Source of the DNA: Mesotaenium endlicherianum
Lineage: Eukaryota > Streptophyta > Zygnematophyceae > Zygnematales > Mesotaeniaceae
DNA length: 64,000 bases
Reading direction: 5' to 3'
NCBI GenBank assembly: GCA_009602735.1
Contig: WELA01007307.1
Coordinates: 265,679-329,678 of the forward strand
In this document: positions 25,594-45,073 of the stretch, piece after piece
How the letters are laid out: each line of letters opens with the position of its first letter
Position numbering within the stretch: position 1 is the stretch's first letter
The notes under the pieces: generated by a model
The model's input: the letters and a program-made list of their open reading frames with translations, nothing else
Told to the model about the DNA's origin: nothing
Database searches by the model: none
Translations under genes and position numbers: made by a program

Positions 25594-27086
25594 ATGTCAT
25601 TGATAGTTGTGGGAAGCTTCTTGATCTTTAGGAACCTTCATTTGAGGCTATATCTATCACACAATGGTCAAGGTAAGATTTAACCAACCATGGCATTTAT
25701 TCGAATATTGCATCTACTGTGTAATCGGCTTCATTATTTGCTAGCCTACTAGGACGTTTGCACTTTCAGCTCTTTTATGTCTGTCATAGTACTTTAGAAT
25801 GTGCCTATTTTGGTGAAGTGTTACAATGCTAATGTTTTTTTGAGTGCTCTTAAGGGTGGATTGGTAGATGTGATGCGTAGGAAGATGGAAGTTGCAAGAC
25901 ATCATGATGCAAAGGTATGACCTTTGGGAGGGCCGTGGTGCATCGTGTAGCGATGGGCGGCCGCGAGGGGTTGCGCAAAGGGCCAAAAGTTACCTTTTAC
26001 TAAAGTACAATGATCCCAAGCGATATAAATTTGGATTTAGTGAAAAGCTTGCTTGATTGTCTACAATTTTGGAACTTACATTTTCATATAAGAGTAATTA
26101 TATTGTTTGGAAAAAGCAATGCAATGTGGCAATTTTGATTGACTTAAGGCTAACCCCCTTAAGGGTTGAAATTGACACACTTAAAGGTTGTCCCATTTAG
26201 TGACTACGAGCTATTAAATTATGACAATTCTGTCCAATGCTCGGGAATGCTTGAAATTGGTTTATTAAAAGAATGTACGAATTGAATCGGTCCCGAAATC
26301 GAAAACAATGCGATTCGTCGATTCGTTAAACATGCGTCCTCCGACCCCCCCGAAACCCCCGAAACGCATTTTTTGCGAAAAACCCCCCCACGGATCGCCA
26401 AAAACGCGATCCGAGGTCGCGAGTATGAGTTGTCCATTGCACTTGCTGGCCCACTTAGGATGCGTGTAAGCTCCTACTGGAAGTCGTAACCGGAGACGTA
26501 TCATCGTGAAGCGACTCTCTCGACTCTTGTCAGTTAGTCGTAAAGGTGACTATCATCGACGGCAACATGGACTGTATGTATAATGTAGGTAGTTGTCAAA
26601 AAAAAAAGTACGTTTGACGTGACTTAGAATCACGACTGGGCGGCGACATTCTCGTAAAAGGCGCAACAAGCCGCATGGACGATACGCGGCAAGCGGCAGA
26701 TGCGGGTAGTTGGCGAGACTTATGTAGGAAGCACTAGGAATGAACCAGAATGAACAAATTCGAAGACATCAAGCTCCCTCAGCGTCCCTTCTCCTACTTG
26801 AGACCTGGTAGAGTGGCAGCAGGACCGTTATCCTTCAAGAGAGGTGCGTGCTGATTCTGTTATAGTTGCAAATGCTGCAGGGTCACGCCGGAATTGTTGG
26901 TGGCAAGTTTGTAGTCATGATCCTGCGTACATGTAGTCTACGGGACAGGTACTGAAAAAGGCATTGAAGCAAATGATATGACATATTAGACGTTGACTGG
27001 AGACCGTTCTAATTTTGCAGAGCGTCTCGATGAGGTCAGGACTTTGATTTCTCATCATATTCTTAGAATTCAAGTCTTCGGCAGGT
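25594..27086. other. Intergenic region upstream of the GT31 gene
   Basis: No supported gene. Around 26340-26405 there are C-runs and a short inverted repeat (CGGATCG with CGATCCG). The rest would include the promoter and 5' UTR of the GT31 gene; an AG directly before the start region (about 27084) could be an acceptor for a non-coding first exon. Confidence 0.4.
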
Positions 27087-34695
<7,609 letters not shown>

Positions 34696-35191
34696 ACATT
34701 TCCTTGAGGGTATTAGAGCTTCTCCCACTATCTCTCTCAACGTACTCCTCAACACCTTGTAGGAAACAAAACTGTCCATCTGGTATTGGTGATATATTTG
34801 TCGATCCTGCTCCATGTTTCCTGTAAGGATGTGAGAAGCATTGTAGAGAGGTTCTTTTCTGAGGGAGCCCTGGTATTAATCCGTCGTTCTCCTGCCTTTA
34901 ATGCCTAGTAAAGTAGCTAGCAATAGTCTCTCAAGTGGATATCTTAGACATCTAGGATTGATAGCCGAATTGATACAAAATAATGTAGGGGGCTGTTACG
35001 TGGAGGTAATTGGTACTTCCTATGGCATGATGGCGAAAGGAGGTACTGGCATTTGATAATATTTTTCTACTGAAGATTTTTTGTCCACCCCCTTTATTGC
35101 AGCTTATTGAAGTTGTGCAGAATGGTACATTGCCCAACAATGTGGCTTCAAAGAACGTCTGTATTCTTTGCAGCAGAAACTTTGCAACTGC
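34696..35191. other. Convergent intergenic region GT31 / C45 genes
   Basis: The two genes end tail-to-tail 496 bases apart. No coding signal or repeat recognised; 3' UTRs of both genes are expected here. Confidence 0.5.
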
Positions 35192-38100
35192 CTAACTTCC
35201 TAAAGCTGATGACAATGATGGCATAAGTGGTAGCCGCAGTGCGACGTCCTGTGCTATAGGATTGTTCTTGTACACCACCACTTGTCTAGTGTTGAGGTCA
35301 AATACCGCAGTGCACACCGTGACAGTCTGAGGGCCTGCAGTCATGGGGCCACAAATATACGAGTTAACTTGTTCTGCACCATCTGCCCATGACTAAGCAT
35401 TTTAATGCAAGAGAACATGCAGCAGCAAATGAGAGAGCGAGCCAGTCAGAGGCACAAATAGAAACTTAAGAGTTGCTCCAGCGTGTGCAGTTGCATAAAG
35501 AGCGCGTCGTCAGCAAAATCTGATATGCCTGAGACAAAATAGATGTAAATTTACAAAGAGAGGAGTAAATCGCTACCAGAAGCAGAGAAGGCAAGCATAT
35601 TGGTGGGCCAGCAAAGATGAACCGCATAAATGGCTTTGATTACACAAGTGCACTTAGAACTCTTTTTAACATGCGCTCAAAAGAGCATATCTTAATGCCA
35701 GAGCAAGCACAAAGTCTGAGGGCCATCCTGATATTGTTTGCAAGCAAGATGCTAACACCCCTCGTGCTAGTATGTGCCAGCATGCTTACCATCTTGCTCC
35801 CGCCCTCGCATGTAGATGGGGAACTCCTCGTCTTTGTCATCCCCCAACACCTGGTGATATGCAAGGGTACACGACGCGGTCACACAGAGAGAACAGCAGA
35901 GGCTACTTCTACACCCAACACGCAACCGCAAACTGTGATCGTGAGTGCAGGAGAAATACAGACACTGTCTGAAACAGCCCGCACACACACAACTAGCATA
36001 AGCGACTAACACGCATTCCGGCCTGCGACACATTGGTATGAGAAAGCCAACATACGGTAGGTGAGAGATTCTCAACGACCAACCCCTGCGCAATAGGCAG
36101 CTGGTATGACTAGCGGCGTGGCACAAATACTTTTGCAGAGTGTGAGGTTCAAGCACATTCTTGATAGAACGTGGAAGGGCATCAAAAGAACGTAAAAGAG
36201 AGAATGAAAATAGAAGCCATCGGGGTACATGAGCATTGTTGTCCCCGGGTTGCAACGTGAAGCATTGCGGCAGCAGAGTAGGGCGGGGGCAGCTCTGACG
36301 CCTGCTGCTGCCGGTGCAGCGAGCTCTCATTCACCTTCTCCTTGTGCACACCCGTCACACTTCATCCAAGCACACAACCAGCCGCAGGCAAGAAGAGCAC
36401 ACAACATCAAGCGCCGTTTTCTTCCTGCGCACCTACCTCTACTACGGGCGCATGCCCCTCTGGCACATTACCCTGCATGCCAAGATTGAATCGTGCAAGC
36501 GTAGCTGAGCCAGCCAGCTGACTTCCACGCGCATGGAGAGCAAAGAGGCACCAGCCTGGAAGCGCAGGGGCCCCCTACGGCAGGGGTGATGGGGGAAGGG
36601 GAGCGGAGGAAGGAGAGAGGACAGAGAGTATGCACCTACCTACTGTAAATGGAGGCGGAGGTACATGTTGGCGTGGAAGTAGGGCTGGGCCCCGATGGGG
36701 AGCACGGCGAAGCGGGCGCTCGAGGCCGTCTCCACCGCCACCATACGGCGCCCGCGCACGTCCATGATGTTGTAATTGTGGCCTGCTGCCAGATTGGGCA
36801 ATTGCACCCTCTGCATGCACCATTTAGTACCCCTCTGTATTTTTGTTGTAACTCTCCAGCCTGGGTCCCCTTACTTCTGCAAACATGTGGCATTTGCGCT
36901 GCCTCACTGCAGACTCGGTTCCTAACTCCAGAATGTACTTCTCATATTCCCTATGATGAGCAGGCAACGTAAGTCGGTCACATAAGGGTAGCATGTAGTG
37001 CTGTCACAATGCCAGGTTGTCCGGGAGAAATGGAGGGGAGGCAAGGGCGGGAAGGGGCAGCACCTGCAAGGCATCTTCCAGGCTGCTGGCCTCCAGAAGA
37101 TCGCGTGACACAAAGTTCCTTCCGATGCCTCCTGGCACGACCTCACAGGCCTCTGGCGGGGTTGCGTTCAGGGTAAACGCCTGCGCCAGCCATGCAAAGC
37201 AAGCTCTCACTATTGCTCCCGAGTACTTGCCCTTCATGTACGCACTTGTGCTGAAGCCTTTCCCCTTCCGCATTCCACTCCCTATCCCATACTGATGCTA
37301 CAATCAAGCAGATGTGTCAAGCTTGGTCTCAACCTTGCCTAAACCCTGAAGGCGTGAAGGTCGTGTAGAAGCGGGAGCAAGAAAGCACACCGTCTGTCTG
37401 CCCAGTGCTTGAATGGGGCAGCTAAAAAGCAACTTCCCTTCAGGACCCGCGCCCTTAAACACGAACACCAAAAAGCACCACCTGAAGACAGGCTGCCATG
37501 TTGCTCCCAGCTGAGTGCCTTACTGCCCAGAGGTAGACTTGTTTGACTGACGCAGACAAAACTAAACTATCTGCAATTGGTGGTAACACTTGTTGATAGT
37601 CAGAGGGAGTAAAGGTACGGAATGTCAGCGCTGAATTCTGTACACTCCTAGCACGTGCAGGATACGCGACAACAGTTGCAATGCTAGACTGGCGCGTGCC
37701 GTGTGACTCCGTCAAGCTCGGCAATCAGAAGAGCAGCCATGGCTCCACTGCCGCTAAGAAGAGCAAACCAGTGGCCAAACAGGGTCCATAGAGGGCCATC
37801 AGCAGCCTCGTCAGCCTCCCTAATCCAGCATCCCCACCGTATCAGCGAGTTGTTTTCCCCCCTGCTGCGGGCGCCCAGAGAGAGGGTGTGCAAAGAAGTA
37901 CTCACAATCCCGTGACTGTTGAATCCAAAGGCACATGACGGCAGCTCCCCAACATACGTGAAACCCGTGTACGATACGCCACTGTCCAGTGCAGCGTGCA
38001 CCACGTACCTGCACACGCACGCACGCACACTCACACATAGACACACACACACACACACACACACTCGTGCCAGCTTGTGACTTGGACTCAAACCCCTCCC

Positions 38101-39880
38101 TCATTGCTGAAGCTGAGCCCACTTGTAACGTCATTGGGGACTACCAAGGCGTGCACACACACGTACGCACATGCGCCAGCTAGCAACTCTCTCCAGTGAC
38201 AGCAAATGAGCAGCAGCAACATAGTTCCACCTCCGTTATGCCCTGGAACGCGTTGGCGCACAAAAACACCAAAGTTGACAAAAGATATCCCACTCTCGAA
38301 CAGCATGTGCAGCACCTGCAAAGGTTATGCAGAGCAGCACAAGCCCTGCCCCTTCCTCTGCGTGGCCTTGCACAGAGGAGGAGGCAGCCAGCGCCAGAGG
38401 GCAAGGGGCGAGCTCCCTCACGAGTGCCCTCTGACGGATTTGTCGGCGTCTTTGTTGTGGGCCACCAGGGCGGCCAATGGGCCACATAGCAGCAGGACAG
38501 AGCACTGGTCTAGCGCCGTCAGGAGCTCCTGCGCCTTCTTCTCCGGGACAAATGGCCCAATTTCCTTCCTCAGGTTCACAAGTACCAGCTGCAACACACG
38601 ACACAGGCAGAGCAGACGACAGATACGGCCCTTTTCAATGCCATCTCTAGCACTTGCCTGTACACCTCTATCCCAATTCGGCTCAAAATAGAGATCCGCA
38701 CGTGCAGCTTGCGTTTGGTGCATCCAAGGTTGGCCATTGTCAAGTGAGGGGAAATCAATCATGCCGGTAAGGAACAGCAGTGGAGTTATGTGCATATGTT
38801 GGTTTGCTATCAAGAAAGAGGACAGAGGCACCACTTGTCCTTGCTGTGGTGTCTTGTTTGTGAGGTAGTAAGTATGCTCCCATTGATTCAGAAAAAAAAA
38901 CGCATCATCTCCTTGTGCATATGCACGTGTTACAGAAAGGCGTCCCCTTTATGTGCAGCACAAGGTGTCTTGCTTTCTTAAACCCACCTTCAATAAAAGG
39001 ATGCATTGCATGCACACTTCCGCAAGTGCATTGAGGTCACTTGCAGATTTCACAGCACCACAATGGGCACCATGGTTGAAATAGTAAGCAAAAGTAATGA
39101 ATTCATCAATCTACCTGTTCAAAGGGCACACCACTCCCATCTGCAGTCCCTTTGAGCTCCTCGTAGTAGGACGGGTAGTTTTCTCTGGATGGACGAGGAT
39201 GAACCCACAGAGGGAGCCAGAATAATATGAGAGAGCCCGCAAGTAGAGATGATGTGCCCGTTTACTACTTCCTCTAATCCATTCAATATTCACCATATGT
39301 CCACTACAAACAGCACTCACAGGCCTCTGATGCACTGGAAAAACGAGTACAAGTTTGTCGGGACTTGCCACTACTCTATCCTTATGCAGGATGCATGTGA
39401 GCATCAACTAATTATCATACTCCTTAAATGCACGTAGGCAAATAACAACAACCTACTGCACCTCGTAGTCATTGCCATCTCTTCAAAGGTCATTGCCATC
39501 TCTTCAAAGGAGTATCTTATACAGGAGGACCGTACATAAGATGCAGTGCTATTGTCGGTGTTGCCGTTGTCCTCTAGAAATATGCATTCAAATGTTGTGA
39601 GTGATATGGCAAGCAGTGCTGATTTTTGAGCAGGCAGCACAACACGCCAATAAAGGGAGTGAGCAAAGCAGCACCTGTTATTTGTGATCAACTGGTCCAC
39701 GAGCAACCTCCCTTCACTTGAAGCGTGCTATGGCAGCAAAGAATTGTGCAGAAGCCTGTCCTTCGCAAGCCGCCCCTTAATTATATCCTTAAAGGTGGTT
39801 CCTATGGAGAGACCCATGTTATACAAGCTCCCAAAGACATGAATCTTAGGTATGTCCACATTGGCCATTGCTTCAGACAT
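35192..39880 (-). CDS. C45-family NTN-hydrolase (acyl-CoA:6-aminopenicillanate acyltransferase-like)
   Basis: Nine minus-strand exons keep phase throughout: 39880-39675, 39184-39115, 38588-38422, 38008-37906, 37180-37064, 36810-36644, 36359-36257, 35850-35790, 35334-35192 (TAG). They span 379 codons. Family landmarks: IHVFGSLYNMGLSIG at the N-terminus; YYEELKGTADGSGVPFEQ; DQCSVLLL, whose Cys (codon 121) is the expected autocatalytic N-terminal nucleophile; VAHNKDADKS; FTYVGELPSCAFGFNSHG; GGIGRNFVSRDLLEA; AGHNYNIMDVRGRRMVAVE; and PYFHANMYLRL. Relatives self-cleave before Cys and hydrolyse or transfer amide-linked acyl groups; the plant substrate is unknown. Codon 51 (39728-39730) is TAG in the context LLHNSLLP-x-HASSEGR, where relatives usually have an aromatic residue: a null allele, a sequence error or readthrough. 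The donor of exon 7 (GTTGCA) is weak. A copia LTR begins 15 bases upstream of the chosen ATG, so an upstream exon may be missing. Confidence 0.8.
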
Positions 39881-39895
39881 ACATGCCCTTGTGAC

Positions 39896-40252
39896 TGGTC
39901 TTAAATAGCTCACTACACTCTGTGAACTCTATGCGCCACCCTGCCACCCCGCCACCCTCCCCGCCACCCCGCCACCTTGCCACCTCGCCACCCCTAACAA
40001 ACGTTCACGATCGTTCATGAACGTTCATAAACGTTCACGACATCTTCGTTGTCGTGTGAAAGTGACAACCATAATTACTAACTTACTCGAACAACTACCA
40101 ACAAACGACTAACTCACGAACCGAACTAACTAACAATAAACCAAGCAAGTCTATCAACACCCTGGCGTGCGTCACGTATCGACGCGACACCCACTCGCCT
40201 AGTCACGACAAAGTAGAATTAGGAGTGTCGGTCTACGGACCATATTCCAACA
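39896..40252 (-). repeat. 3' LTR of the copia element
   Basis: 357 bases, about 20 longer than its partner because of the GCCACC-type simple repeat at one end. Contains a cluster of AACGTTCA-like palindromes near 40000-40040. Confidence 0.93.
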
Positions 40253-43200
40253 CTCCCTCTCATCTCCTATTCTACTTTGAAACAAAATTTCTCAAACCAA
40301 ACATAGAAGCACACCACTGATGCTTTGTCCTAGGTACAGCCTTTGTCAAAGAATCGGCAATCATTCTGGCAGTTCTCACGTAGCGCTACCGTCTTGTACA
40401 CACTCTCTACTTTTATGATATTGAATGTCTATGTGCTTACTCCTACTATGCTCCACTGGATTCTTTCCCAAAGCAATGCACCCCTGGCTATCACTGAAGA
40501 TTGTGGTAGCCCACTCCTGCTTGTAGCCCAAGTCTTCAAGTAGCCTTCTCAACCAAAGTGCGTCCCTCACTGCTTGTGACGCTGCCATATACTCAGCCTC
40601 CATGGAAGACAATGCCACTACCTTTTGCCTCTTACTTTTCCATGTCACCGCTCCCTTGCCCATCGTAAAGACATACCCTGTTGTTGACCTTCTAGTGTCA
40701 AGGTCACCGCCCCAATCTGAATCAATACTGCCCTCCAGCTTCACACTGTCAGTTTCTCCCAAGTGTAACCACAAATCCGGTGTTCCCTTAAGATACCTCA
40801 AAATCCTCTTAGCTGCTTCCCAATGTGCTGGTCCTGGATTTTGCATGTACTGACTAATGACTCTTACTGCATTGCTAAAGCAGGGCAGGTGCAGACCACG
40901 AGATACATGATACTACCCACTAACTTCCTATAAGGCACCTGGGACATCATCTCCCACTCTTGCTCACTCTGTGCACACAACTCTGCCCGCACTCAACTCG
41001 TGATTAGGATCTAGAGGTAGACTCATGGGCTTAGAGTCTTGCATGTCGAACCTCTCTAGCACTGTCTGCAAATACGCTGGCTGCCCAAGCATGATAACCC
41101 TGTTATCCCTATCCCTCTTAACTTGAATGCCCAAAACAAACTCAACTTCCCCCAAGTCCTTCATATCGTAGGTGGCTGACAAAAGATCCTTCACCTTCTG
41201 AACCTTACTCATACTTTTCCCCACTAGTAAAAGATCGTCCACATAAAGTACCAACATCACCTTGTTATCTCCCTTCCCTCTAATATAAAGACTGCTATCG
41301 GCGTCCAACTTGATGAACCCATGATGTTGTAGAAAGCTATCTATCTTTTGATTCCACATCCTCGGTGATTGCTTTAGCCCATACAAGGACTTCCTTAACC
41401 TGCAAACCTTTTTGGGGTACTTCTCATCCACAAATCCCCCTGGCTGCTCCATATACACTTCCTCCTCTAAGTCCCCATTGAGAAATGCCGTCTTCACGTC
41501 CATCTAGTGAATCTCAAAGTCCACAATAGCCGCAACCTCCAACACTGCTCTGATGGTGGTTATCTTAGCTACCGGTGCGAACGTCTCGTGATAATCCTCT
41601 CCCTCTGTCTGTGAGTAACCCTTAGCAACAAATCTAGCTTTGTACCTATCCACCATTCCATCAGCTTTTCTCTTCACCCTGTAGATCCATCTCCCCCCTA
41701 CTACCTTCTTCCCTGGTGGTAGATCCTCTAAGTCCCAAGTATGATTAGCCCTTAAAGAATCCATTTCCTCAATTGAGGCTTGTTTCCACTTCTCCGCTTA
41801 GTCAATTTTCATGGCTGCTGCATAGGTCTTAGGCTCGCTAGCATCTAACATGTATGCTACTTCAAAATCTCCTGCCTCATCCAAAGCTACATCCTCGGCT
41901 AAGGTTATAAAGTCCTCAAACCTCTTTGTTAGCACACGTGCCCTAGAGCTCTTACGTGGAGGAGGATTTAAACCACTAGTAGAGACCTCTCACCCTGCTG
42001 GTGACACAGCCCCCCTTGCAACTCCCTCTTCAACTGTGGACTCCCCTCTTAGAGTAGACTCTTGTGCTTCCTTGTTTCCCTCCCTTTGCTCTACCTCTAC
42101 CCTTGCTGCAGGCTGTTGAATGACTGAAGGTGCTTGCTCCCCAAGTGATGTGACATGCTCCCCAAGTAATGTGACAGGTGATGGTAATTGCTGAATTCTC
42201 TTCTCAAGATTATCCTCCGATGCAAACTCATCGTACACTTGTGAGCTACCCGGATCCATAATGTGCTCATTGAAGACAACATCTTCGCTCACAAATACTA
42301 CTCCTGTGTCTGGCCTCAGCAACCTGTACCCCTTGCTGTCAGTGTCATAGCCGAAGAAAACACACCTTTCTGCCTTTGGTTGCAGCTTGTGTCGCTTCTC
42401 CTTTGGGATGTGCGCCCAAGTCTCTGTGCCAAACACCCTCAACCGATCAACAGACACCTTCTTGCCACTCCATAGCTCCTCTGGAACCCCCCCATCAAGA
42501 GCACTTGAGGGCAGTCGAGCCCACACGTACGTAGCTGTCTTCTCAGCTTCCGCCCACAAGCTAGGGTGGAGACCAGCAGCAAATATCATTGACCTTGCCG
42601 AGTTCACCAACGTCCTGTTCAACCTTTCTGCCACTCCATTCTGGTGGGGTGAGTACGCCACTGTATGTTGATGTTTGATTCCTTGATCCGCCAGAAACTT
42701 GATGAAGGGCCCATTGACATATTCTTTCCCATTGTCTGTCCTTAATGTCTTGATGCTCTTTCCACACTGCTTCTCCACCATAGCCTTATACTTCTCGAAC
42801 TTCTCGAATGCTTGATCCTTGGTTCTCATGAAGTAAGCCTCTGACTTCCTAGAGTAGTCATCTGTGAATGCCACATAACACGAATGCAAAGTCTTCCTTG
42901 CTGGTATACTAGCTGGCCCCCAAACATCCGAATGTACCAACTCTAGCACTTCTGTGGCTCTTGTAGCTCCCTCCTTTGGAAATGCTATCCTCGTCTGCTT
43001 ACCCATCTGACACCCTCTACAAAACTCAAGCATTTGACCACTAAAGTCTGGTAACCCCCTCTTCTTGTCCTTGCTCATCTGCTTCAGCTTCTGTTCACTT
43101 GCATGTGCTAACCTTTGGTGCCAAAAGTTGATGTCTCCCTTCAACTTCGCATCTCCTTGGGCCAAATATACTTGGCTAACCTCTGTTCCCTGAGCTAGGC

Positions 43201-44735
43201 AAGCAGAAACAAGCTTAGCCTGGCCCTTCACTTGAAATAGACTTCCTCTACTGTCGGGCTTGAGAGCTACAGCTGCTGTATCTCCCTTGTTGTTGAGTAT
43301 TCTACACTCTGATCCTTCAAAAATCACCTTGTTGCCCAAAGACGTAGTTTTAGGCACCGAGAACATACTCTTCACAAGCTGTGGTGTATGCAAGACATCC
43401 TCTAGCGTGAAAAGCAACTCTTCCTTGCCAACCTGTACTACCAACTCCACCTTTCTTGTACCAACTCCATAAAGAATATTGCCATCGCCTACACGAATAG
43501 GAATGGGCTCACATGACTTATACTCGAGCAAGATATCTCTACGTGGCGTAGAGTGCCTGGATGCCCCTGAGTCAATGTACCAAGCATCTCTATTGTGCCC
43601 ATCACACACGCATGCCTCTTCAATGGTCATAGCATGAGCATTCTCCATGTTGGGGACGAAGGTGGTACCTTCTCTCTTCTGAGTGCAGTTCCTGGAGATG
43701 TGGCCCTTCTTGTTGCAATTGTAGCATGTGATGTCCCAGCAGGTTCTTGCCATATGTCCTGACTTGCCACAGTTGTTGCACGTCACTGACTTGCCACCTC
43801 CTTGAGGCTGATTGCCTCCTCGACCTCCACTTCTTTGGCTGTTGCTGGCGATGTTTGCTTCCTCCACCACCTCCACCAGTCGTCCTTCTTGAATCTTGTA
43901 GTGCTTCTCTCCCAACACATAAAGCGCTTGCTCAGTACCAGTCACACCTTCTCCAGCCTTTCTTTCATACTCCTTCTCTCTATCAAGAAGACTCAACCTT
44001 GCCTTTCTCAAAGTGAGCTGCTCCTTAGGTAAGTTACGCGAAACTTCCTTGGTCATATCGTATTCAGGCCTAAGTCCAATCAGTAACTGCTTAGCTTGCT
44101 CATAGACGGTCTTTGGAACACCTATAGCTGTCAACTCCTGACTCAACAAGTTCATCCTTGTGAAGTATGAAGACACGCTCTCACCACTTCTCCTTTTGAA
44201 ACTTGTAAAGTCCTCAGTAAAGTTTTGCTGACTAGCCGTGCTCTCACTCACATGGTCCTTTTTAAGTGCGTCCCACATCTCCTTACTAGTCTCTAGATGG
44301 AAAACATTCACTAGAGGTTCTCTCTCCAAACTCTTGACAATCAAGGAGTAACAAAAATTCTCCTTCTTTTGCCACGCATCCCGAGCCTTTTTGTTTGCAG
44401 TCACTTGGGCAGCAGTGACTCCGTCGCCCGCTACGAGTAAGACGGGCATGGTATCATCTCCAGTAATAATAGACATCAAGTCATAACGCTTCAGCGCCGC
44501 CTTAGCTCTCACGGCCCATACCAAATACTCTGTGCCATTGAACTATGGGATCTCCTTAGATCCTCCCGAACTTGCTCCAATACCATGTTGAAACTCACTA
44601 CTATCTTCGTCCATGGCACACTCTATCACTCACACACTTGAACGAACTCAGACTTAAAACATATGATAGCACGAAAAATACACAAGGTGCCCAATCCTTC
44701 ACTTTTACTGAGTTAGTTATTTGGGTTACATTTTC

Positions 44736-45073
44736 TGGTCTTAAATAGCTCACTACACTCTGTGAACTCTATGCGCCACCCCGCCACCCCGCCACCTTGC
44801 CACCTCGCCACCCCTAACAAACGTTTACGATCGTTCATGAACGTTCATAAACGTTCACGACGTCTTCGTTGTCGTGTGAAAGTGACAACTCATAATTACG
44901 AAATTACCCGAACGACTACCAACAAACGACTAACTCACGAACCGATATAACTAACAATAAACCAAGCAAGGCTATTGACACCCTGGCGTGCGTCACGTAT
45001 CGACGCGACACCCACTCGCCTAGTCACGACAGAGTAGAATTAGGAGTGTCGGTCTACGGACCATATTCCAACA
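44736..45073 (-). repeat. 5' LTR of the copia element
   Basis: 338 bases, paired with 39896-40252. Its outer edge abuts gypsy gag sequence rather than host DNA. Confidence 0.93.

Larger units (their letters stand above)
39896..45073 (-). mobile_element. Ty1/copia element, broken
   Basis: About 5.2 kb on the minus strand. LTRs lie at 39896-40252 and 44736-45073 (TGTTGGAATATGG...TTTAAGACCA on the minus strand). Parts in copia order: gag with two zinc knuckles (CNNCGKSGHMARTC and CYNCNKKGHISRNC, about 43.7 kb); protease (WYIDSGASRHST, about 43.55 kb); integrase (ELVHSDVWGPA, NGVAERLNRTL, about 42.9-42.6 kb); reverse transcriptase ([20 protein letters not shown] and YVDDLLLVG, about 41.7-41.2 kb); RNase H (SSMEAEYMAASQA, about 40.6 kb). 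The coding part is broken at roughly three to five places. The LTRs differ by about 13 substitutions plus two indels (about 4%). No target-site duplication is present. A purine-rich tract precedes the 3' LTR (minus strand, about 40253-40275); no clear primer-binding site was found. Confidence 0.93.

Noticed and set aside
25861-25985. Possible exon fragment (RRKMEVARHHDAK) with a GT after it
   Set aside because: Too short, with no partner exon and no recognisable homology.
38027-38064. CA-rich dinucleotide tract, and CT/CA tract near 893-930
   Set aside because: Intronic microsatellites with no further structure.
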